NCBI RefSeq assembly: GCF_947179165.1
Contig: NC_077242.1
Coordinates: 35,585,097-35,649,096 of the forward strand
Direction of reading: 5' to 3'
DNA: 64,000 nucleotides
Source of the DNA: Solanum dulcamara
Lineage: Eukaryota; Streptophyta; Magnoliopsida; Solanales; Solanaceae
Made by a program: the position numbers and the translations under genes. This document shows, piece after piece, positions 57,647-64,000 of the stretch. Under the pieces are notes generated by a model. The model was not told where the DNA came from, did no database searches, and saw only the letters and a program-made list of their open reading frames with translations. Numbering within the stretch: the stretch's first letter is position 1; every line of letters begins with the position of its first letter.

Positions 57647-60056
57647 CTAGTCCAATGCATCCATTCCATCTTCACTTGAATCTACCAAAATATTGTCAAC
57701 ATCATATTCAAATTGGGCAGGTAGTGGCGGACGCCCAAAATTTCTACACTCCGCATTAATCCAATTCCTAAATAATACTAATATCTCTAAGCTATCAGAT
57801 GCTAATGAATACCTATGTTCTCGTATTTGAAATCTAGCCGCACTAAAAGCTCCATCCGAATCTACTGAAGATGCCTGAATAGCAACCAAATCTCGAACAA
57901 CCCGTTGAAGCTTTGAAAATGCCTTGCCGTGGGTCCTCCACAAATTCAAAAGGTCTGGTTTGCCTTCTGCATCCTTAATATTTTCCATTCCGTGATTAAT
58001 AAAATTCATCAAAATCATTTTTTTCGTTATAAGTAAGTCCTAGATAACTTTCTAACATATCATCAATATTTTCTTCAGAATATTTACACTTAGATGTTTG
58101 GGGTTCTTCTTGACGTACTACTTCATTTAAAATAGTAGTACTATACAAGTTGTATAATTTTCTATCTTCATTTTTAATACTATATTTAACCGTGGATAAA
58201 CTAAGTTCTTCATCATCTTTAATACCTAAATTTAAATAAATTTTTTCAACCATTAGTGATGCACCAACTTCTTTGTATGTTGGATTTAATAAAAGAGCAG
58301 TTAAATAAATTTGAGGATTAGAAAAAAAATATTTTTAAAATTTTTCAATCATCTTAGCAATAGAATCTTTCAATTTTTCTTTATTTCAATAACCATAAAA
58401 TTTAGTCCAAATTGCACAAAAAATTGGTAAAACGGAACAAATAGTAGGGTAATAAAGTCTAGAAATTTGTTCTATAGGTAAGAAAAAAACTTTTAAAAAC
58501 TCCACAAGTTCTTTTACGTCCTCCCAATCTGTTTCTGAAAGTCTATAATCCATATATGCATTATGAGCATTCCAAACCTTTTGTAAAGGTTTTCTATATT
58601 CATAAGCTACCTTAAGCATTTCATATAAAGAAATACATCTAGTAGAAATAGTTTTTGGAATTTTTCTATAAGGGAGATTAAATTCATGGCACATATTTTC
58701 AATCTCTTTATGTCTAGATTTTACTTGATATTTTAAAATAAAATGACATGCAGCTTCACATTTAATGCAACTATTATTATACATTGCTATATCATCTCTA
58801 ACAATTAAATATATATATTTGCAGCACATCTAATATAAAAACTATCATCATTAATAGGGCTAAGTACACCTTTTAAAATATCACCAGCAAATGTGTTATT
58901 AGAAACATTGTCTAAAGTGACGCTCATTATTTTGTTACTTATTCTAAAAAATTCTATAACTCCTGAAATAGTTTGAGCAATATAAGCACCGGTTTTGAAA
59001 CTTCACGAATTTTGTAATCCAAAATACATTTTTGTAAATTTAAATTTTCATCAATCTAATGATTGGTAATTGTAAAATAATCATTACTATTTACACTACG
59101 ACCCATATCAGAAATTATAGCTATTCTACAAGTATTATAATTAAATAAACAACGAAGATAATGAAAATATTGGCCTTGATAATCAAAAGTGGCCTTTTTA
59201 ATAGTGTTTCTTGAAAAACCATAAACAAAGGGTTATACATTAATCTAATATAATGAATAAAACCAGGATTTTCACAAAAACTAAAATACAATCCAGTAAC
59301 AACAATCATTTTAGCCAATTTTTCTAAATCTCTTTCTCTACTATAAGAACGCTATGTACTAGGGCCAGAAATATTAGAAGGGTTTAATGTTGATTGTACC
59401 ATGTTAGAGCCTCCTACTCCCACAAATGCATCAGGAAGGGGCGTACCATTTTTTATTGCATCCTCTATCTCGTTAGCTTTCAAAAAGATTCTTTTACAAA
59501 TACCCATAAAATAATTTTGTAAATGCCCTGTACCATCAGCCTTTCCCGCAGTTTTATGGTTCATGACATGCTTACATTTAGTATAAATTGTTTTTGTTTT
59601 ATCTTCACTTTGAGTCATATATTGCCAAACAACAGATATTTCTTACATTCAAGCTTAGTCTTAGCTCTACTAGGATGTATAGGGGGAGTGGACGAGGGAG
59701 CAGGAGCACAAAAAGTATTAGTAACTGTAGGTGGCACAGTTTCATCATCATTAAAAGTATCAATATCATCATTATCTACATTATCATCATCATCATCTAG
59801 TGATTCATCAAAATTACCATATCTTCTATGTAAATATTCATGGTCTAATTGAGTATTACTATCAATATCAAAACAAGTATCATTTACATGCGTATAATCA
59901 TCCGTGTCAATACATAATGGTGGTTGTCTAGTTTTAGATTTAGAAGAACTACCACCAAATTTGTTTTTTCGAGTTAAAACATTAGCAACACTACCCAAAA
60001 TTAATTTACCTTTTCTTGAAATATTTTTGTCTCTAGAATCTATATTAAAATTTTAT
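57647..60056 (-). pseudogene. hAT transposase, inner element (frameshifted)
   Basis: Minus-strand pieces in order: an Asp-rich N-terminus (59615-60056); a BED-type finger region ([14 protein letters not shown], then [20 protein letters not shown]; the second Cys of the first pair is missing); [20 protein letters not shown] (59121-59330); a catalytic-domain fragment with [15 protein letters not shown] (about 59080-59130), where the first catalytic Asp sits; the insertion-domain part (58386-58829); and the C-terminal dimerisation domain (57647-58018: LNLWRTHGKAFSKLQRVVRD, then DGAFSAARFQIREHRYSLAS). Frameshifts near 59640, 59190 and 58860-58990, plus a break near 58260-58385, make it inactive. 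A TAG acceptor at 60050 and a GTACATTC donor near 60250 suggest a first intron. Confidence 0.88.
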
Positions 60057-60833
60057 AAATATGTAAATTAAATATAATACAAAAACTAAACACAAACAAA
60101 TAAATAAGTAAACTAGTGAAGACTAAATAAGTGAATTATTAAAATTTTACAAATATACAAATTAAATATATTACATAAGTTAAACACAAACAAATAAATA
60201 AGTAAACTAATAAAGACTAAATAGATAAAAATTCTAAGTTGAAACGAATGTACCTAACGTCTGCGTAAAAGCAAAGGTAAAAGCCGAAAATTGATGAACT
60301 TGAAGCTTGATGATGCTCCAAAATAATCCACCAAACTTTTTCAACTAATATAATTTAAGAACACTTAAGAAAGTATTTAAGAATTATTGAAACTTGAAAG
60401 AGTTGAGAGTTGGGAGTTGGGAGTTGAGAGTTGTGTGAAAAAATTGTAAAGGGGTGAAGGGTTTTTATAGTTAAAAAATAGAACCTAATTGTATTTTTTA
60501 TAAACTTTAGGGTATTATAAAAAATTGGGGGATAGGGGGGTGTTTAGGGGGCTGATTTGGTGATGTGGCCGTTGGGGTGGGCCCTCCCAATGTCTATATA
60601 ACGGGCAATTGTTTTTTAATTTTTAGGCAGAAAATTCTAAATCGAACTGGACTAGTACCGGCTCTTACTGGACCGGAACGGACCAGTAAACCCCCACCCA
60701 CCCATCTCGTCCCCCCTATCGGTCCCCCTACCTCTACCCTTACCGGAGCTTATCAGAACTGGGATGGAACTGGACCTGGATTGAGACAAACCGGTACCAG
60801 CACTGATAAGTCCCGGTTCCACTGCCAGCCTTA

Positions 60834-60841
60834 CTCTCAGA
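60834..60841. repeat. 8-bp duplication CTCTCAGA (right of inner hAT)
   Basis: Perfect match to 56904-56911. Confidence 0.93.
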
Positions 60842-61352
60842 TGTGTTTCTAACACAATTTTTTCAAAATTAAAGAAGGAAATAAAAAGAAAAGAAATCGC
60901 TACTCCATAAAATTATCACAGTCCTAAGAAATTATATTTAAAAATAAACACTAAAGCATACTTTCCACAATTATCCTTTTGATTAGTTCTAAACTATTTT
61001 TTAAGAAAATATAAAATAGTTCAACAGTTTTTTTGAACTTTAAAATATTCACTAATTATAAATTATAAAAAAAAGTCTCAATAATTTACTTAATATGAAC
61101 TAGTGGAAGTGTATTCAAATAGTAGCTAAATTTGTTTTTCATGACTTTTCTCTGTTAGTTTTCATTTATACCATTGATAGTTTTATAATTTAAGTTTTCA
61201 TGTGATTTAGTTAAATAATATGTAATTTAATTTTGAATTTGCATGCACACATTCAGCAGTAAAAAATATTTTATGCACCCACTTCGCTAAAAAAAATTAT
61301 TTCCTATTTTAAAGGTTGAACACCCTTGACGAAACTCCTGGCTCCATCACTG
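60842..61352. other. Right part of outer hAT-like element
   Basis: About 510 bp of A/T-rich non-coding sequence that ends in the terminal repeat CCTGGCTCCATCACTG at 61337-61352. No open frame. Confidence 0.8.
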
Positions 61353-61690
61353 AGGAAAGAAATGTGGATATCGGGACATCATATCGGCTTGAACTCCCCA
61401 TGTAGCACCCTCAACCTCTCGATTCCTCGATAACACTTTCACTGAAGCTATCTTCTTATTTCTCAACTTTCTAACTTGCCGGTCCAAGATCTCAATTGGA
61501 ACCTCGTCATAAGAAAGAATCTCCTTAAACTCAATATTGTCTAATGGCACAATGGAGAAAGGATCACCAAAGAACTTCCTCAATAGTGACACATGGAACA
61601 CCGGATGCACCGATGCCAAATCTGAGGGTAAATCTATTTCATAAGCAACCTTACCAATTCATCTTAAAATATGATATGGGCCAATCTTCT
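61347..61690 (-). pseudogene. Gyp7 integrase C-terminus
   Basis: The minus frame 61347-61619 reads VHPVFHVSLLRKFFGDPFSI, the IEILDRQVRKLRNKKIASVK segment and ATWGVQADMMSRYPHFF, the chromodomain-like end. Its last residues and stop come from the hAT duplication and terminal repeat, not from the retroelement. Upstream (61620-61690) the GPYHIL and GKVAYEIDLPSD segments follow after one stop. Confidence 0.88.
61353..61360. repeat. 8-bp duplication AGGAAAGA (right of outer hAT)
   Basis: Perfect match to 56704-56711. Confidence 0.92.
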
Positions 61691-62160
61691 TCGGCAGCAC
61701 TGCCAAATAGAGGTAATCAGAGGGGTGCTAATTCGGGGGCATGAAGAGGTTCAAACTGTCTGTATTCTATGGCGAATCTCCATGACCAACAAAACTCACT
61801 AGAGGTTGTTGCTGGTATGATTCGATTCTTTTCCCATGATGTTTAGGATTTACTTGATTCAGGTGCTACTATTTCTTTTGTGACTCCTTAGTAGCAAGTA
61901 AGTTTGGGATTCTTCCTGAACAACTTTTAGAACCATTCAGTGTTTCTAACATCATTGGTGAGTCCATTCTTGCTAAAAGAGTCTACTGTGATTGTATAGT
62001 CTCCGTCTACCATAAAGACACTTTTGCAGACTAATTTGAGCTAGATATGTTTGACTTTGAAGTCATTCTTAGCATGGAATGGTTTTATGCTTGCTATGCC
62101 TCAGTCGATTGTAGAACTAAGTAGTGAAGTTTTAGTTTCTGAGTGAGCTATTTATTGAGT
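61690..62160 (+). pseudogene. Gyp8 gag tail and aspartic protease
   Basis: SSAALPNRGNQRGANSG (61698-61744) is the gag C-terminus. The protease follows with DLLDSGATISFVTP (about 61849-61890), which keeps the catalytic DSGA motif, and then the distal GMDWF-type segment (here SMEWFYACYASVDC, near 62075). Stops interrupt it several times. Confidence 0.82.
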
Positions 62161-62279
62161 AGGGGTAGTCCAGCCTTACCTAGGGGCGATTCATTTTATA
62201 CCTTAAGGCTAGAAAGTTAGTCTCCAAGGAGTGTATCTACCATAATATCCGAGTTAGAGATGATAGTACGGAGACACCA

Positions 62280-63080
62280 TCCCTCTAGTCGATTCTAGTC
62301 GTTAATAAGTTTCTTGAAGTCTTTCCTAAGGATTTTTCTGGAGTTCCTCCTGATAGGGAGATAGACTACATAATAGATGTTCTTCCTAACACGCAAACTA
62401 TTTCTATTCCACCTCATAGAATGGCTCTCACTTATTTGAAAGAGTTGAAAGAGCAGTTGAAAGACCTTCTAGAAATATGGTGTTTTGAGAATGTACATGG
62501 ACTACCACAAATTGAACACTATTACTGTAAAGAATAAACATCCTCTCTTGAGAATCGATTAATTAGTCGACTAATTTTAGGGTGCCACTTAATCTCCAAG
62601 ATAGATTTCAGATCGGGCTAAAATCAGTTGAAAGTGAGATAATGTGACATTCTGAAGACAACCATCAGGACCAGGTATGTAGCATTTACAGAACTTATGA
62701 ATAGAGTTTTCAAGCAGTACCTGCACATGTTTATTATCATTTTTATCGATGACATCCTTATCTATTTGAGAAATGAGGAGGAGCATGCCAACCATCTCAA
62801 AAGTATTCTCAAAACTCTCAAGGAAAAGTAGTTGTATGCTAAGTTTTCAAAGTGTGAGTTCTGGCTTGAATTTGGGGCATTCTTAGGCCATATTATTTCT
62901 GATGACTGTATTCAAGTTGATTCACAGAAGACTAAACCTGTTAAGAACTAGCCCAGACCCACATCCCCGACTGATATAAGAAGTTTCTTGGGTTTGGCTG
63001 GCTATTATAGGAGATTTTTTGAAGGATTTTTATCCATATCAGTGACATTTACTAAATTGAAGGAGAAGAAGACAAATGTT
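62280..63080 (+). pseudogene. Gyp8 reverse transcriptase
   Basis: Plus-strand RT with VFPKDFSGVPPDREIDYIID (near 62320), HRMALTYLKELKEQLKDLLE, then a compressed palm: SKIDFRSG (62597) and the catalytic IIIFIDDILIYLRNEEEHAN (near 62735-62790), with FIDD intact. SFLGLAGYYRRFFEGF marks the connection (62980). The segment between the fingers and the palm is shortened, and several TAG/TAA codons interrupt the frame. Confidence 0.87.
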
Positions 63081-63530
63081 TAATTATCTGATGCTTGTGA
63101 GAAGAGTTTTGAGGAGTTGAAAATGAGGTTGACTACAACTCCAGTTTTATTCCTACCCGATGGAACATATAGGTTTGTGATTTATTGCAATGCGTCTACA
63201 GTTGGACAAAGTTGTGTGTTGATGCGGGAAGGAAAAGTCATAGCTTATGCTTCCAGACAACTTTAGATTCACAAGATGAATTAGCCGACTCATGATCTAG
63301 AGCTAGCGGCAACATTGTTTTCTCTCAAGATATGGCATCATTATCGTTATGATGTGCATGTAGATGTGTCTACTGGTCACAAGAGCAAGAAATATTTATC
63401 CAGTTAGAAATAATTGAACTTTAGGAAGAGGAGATGGTTTGAGTTTCTCAAAGATTACGAAATGAGTATTCTCTACCATACAAGTCAATCTAATATTGTC
63501 GCTGATGCACTTAGCAGGATATCCAAGAGG
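63080..63530 (+). pseudogene. Gyp8 RNase H
   Basis: FVIYCNASTVGQSCVLMREG and VIAYASRQL (63174-63265): the usual CDAS is CNAS, so the first catalytic Asp is lost. Continues with [19 protein letters not shown] and ends ILYHTSQSNIVADALSR (63470-63519), whose Asp is kept. Confidence 0.86.
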
Positions 63531-63957
63531 AGTATAGCTCATGTTGAGGAAGAGAGGAAAGAATGGGGCAGAAAAAGGCATAGACCTGCACGATTGAGAC
63601 TTATTCTTTATGACATTTATGAAGGAGGTGTTATTGTTCAAAATGGGGCTAAGTATTCATTAGTTGTTAAGGTGAAAGTAAAGCAATATCAAAATCTTAT
63701 TCTCTTCCAATTGAAAGAAGATGTCTATAAGGAGAAAGTGATGGCTTTTGCCAAAGAGGGAGATGGGGTGTTGAGGTATCAAGGTAGATTATACATTCCG
63801 ATTATTGATTTTCTTTGAGATAGAATTATGGTGGAGGCCCATTTCTCTACATATTCAATTCATATGGGTTCTACAAAGATTTTCCATGACTTAAGAGAAG
63901 TCTATTGGTGAAATTGTATGAAGAAAGACATTTCAAATATTGTTTCCAAGTGCCCGA
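63530..63957 (+). pseudogene. Gyp8 linker and integrase zinc-binding start
   Basis: Frame 63414-63818 continues through the linker (GDGVLRYQGRLYIPI near 63764), then after a stop AHFSTYSIHMGSTKIFHDLR and NIVSKCPT, where the zinc-binding cluster is cut by an LTR. Confidence 0.82.
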
Positions 63958-64000
63958 CGTCACAACCCGATCTAGGCCCTAGTCGTAACACGTCGATTAG
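63958..64000. repeat. Start of another gypsy-type LTR (window edge)
   Basis: CGTCACAACCCGATCTAGG resembles the TGTCAC-type LTR start with TG changed to CG. The Gyp8 integrase stops in mid-motif just before it. It is similar in wording to the Gyp4 LTR start at 39387. Only 43 bases are visible. Confidence 0.55.

Larger units (their letters stand above)
56912..60833 (-). mobile_element. Inner Ac-like hAT transposon (3922 bp)
   Basis: Termini TAAGGGTGGCAGCGG (left) and TAAGGCTGGCAGTGG (right, read inward) form an imperfect inverted repeat resembling the TAGGGRTG ends of Ac-like elements. Perfect 8-bp duplication. Subterminal zones (56912-57085 and 60640-60833) are crowded with GGACCGG/CCGGTACC-type motifs, as expected for transposase binding sites. 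It encodes one transposase on the minus strand, now broken. Confidence 0.93.
56712..61352. mobile_element. Outer hAT-like non-autonomous element
   Basis: Left end TAGGGGCAGGGCTAC and right end (as read from outside) CAGTGATGGAGCCAGGAG resemble the CAGGGGCGGAGCCA termini of common Solanaceae hAT-type elements. The 8-bp duplication is perfect. Without the inner transposon it is about 710 bp and non-coding. It carries the hAT-typical internal text AACACCCTTCGCC on the left and a GTTGAACACCCTTGAC stretch on the right, and tRNA-like boxes at 56851-56904. Confidence 0.88.
55340..61690 (-). mobile_element. Gyp7: minus-strand gypsy, interrupted by nested hATs
   Basis: 3' LTR, polypurine tract (56451-56463) and 250 bp of 3' internal sequence, then the hAT nest (56712-61352), then the integrase C-terminus (61361-61690). 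The sequences flanking the hAT nest together match the Gyp4 arrangement (compare 39975-40060), so they are one element. The rest of pol and gag is absent. Confidence 0.85.
61690..63957 (+). mobile_element. Gyp8: plus-strand gypsy pol region, truncated both ends
   Basis: Gag tail, protease, RT, RNase H, the RNase H-integrase linker and the zinc-binding start of integrase, in order. Its left end abuts Gyp7 integrase in opposite orientation. It is interrupted at 63957 by an LTR start. Confidence 0.85.

Noticed and set aside
59523..59852. Plus-strand Ser-rich frame
   Set aside because: It is antisense to the Asp-rich part of the hAT transposase; CATCAT repeats give Ser/Ile runs.

Overview
The window is plant nuclear heterochromatin, almost certainly from a nightshade-family (Solanaceae) genome. 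It holds no host gene I can support. Nearly every base belongs to nested, decayed transposable elements: Ty3/gypsy LTR retrotransposons on both strands, three copies of a long-LTR non-autonomous retrotransposon family (called LtrX here), two short-LTR non-autonomous elements (NonA1, NonA2) and two nested hAT-type DNA transposons. The Solanaceae assignment rests on recognising LTR and hAT-end sequence types common in that family; genus cannot be told.

Layout. 1-144 is unassigned flank. 145-14687 is a minus-strand gypsy (Gyp1) whose integrase is split by LtrX1 (1655-10039, 5-bp target duplication TAATA). LtrX2 (14688-26853), inserted in the right LTR of Gyp1, is a tandem LTR-internal-LTR-internal array. 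26854-30469 is a plus-strand gypsy LTR (Gyp2) with its primer site; its leader is interrupted by NonA1 (30640-35435, duplication AATGA). About 35690-39386 is another plus-strand gypsy (Gyp3: LTR end, primer site, gag), cut by minus-strand Gyp4 (39387-46787), which is itself interrupted by NonA2 (about 41349-44424). 46788-54555 is a gypsy-type LTR (Gyp5) holding LtrX3 (48562-53907, duplication GGTTA). 54556-55335 is a plus-strand integrase tail (Gyp6). From about 55340 to 61690 lies minus-strand Gyp7. It is interrupted by a hAT-like non-coding element (56712-61352, 8-bp duplication AGGAAAGA) that carries tRNA-like A and B boxes, and that element is in turn interrupted by an Ac-like hAT with a broken transposase (56912-60833, 8-bp duplication CTCTCAGA). 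61690-63957 is plus-strand gypsy pol (Gyp8), ending in the first 43 bases of one more LTR.

How the parts relate. The gypsy copies carry fragments of gag, protease, reverse transcriptase, RNase H and integrase with a chromodomain-like tail, all with stops and frameshifts, so none looks autonomous. LtrX elements keep LTRs of 3.3-3.6 kb, an initiator-methionine tRNA primer site and a polypurine tract, but have lost the protease-RT-RNase H block; they could only move using enzymes made elsewhere. The most unusual observations are two 5S rRNA-derived segments at different places inside two LtrX copies, an array of 26-bp hairpin repeats in the LtrX LTR whose copy number differs by exactly one between the two LTRs of LtrX1, and a tRNA-like promoter inside the outer hAT-like element. 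I found no defence system, operon, CRISPR array or recognisable cellular pathway.
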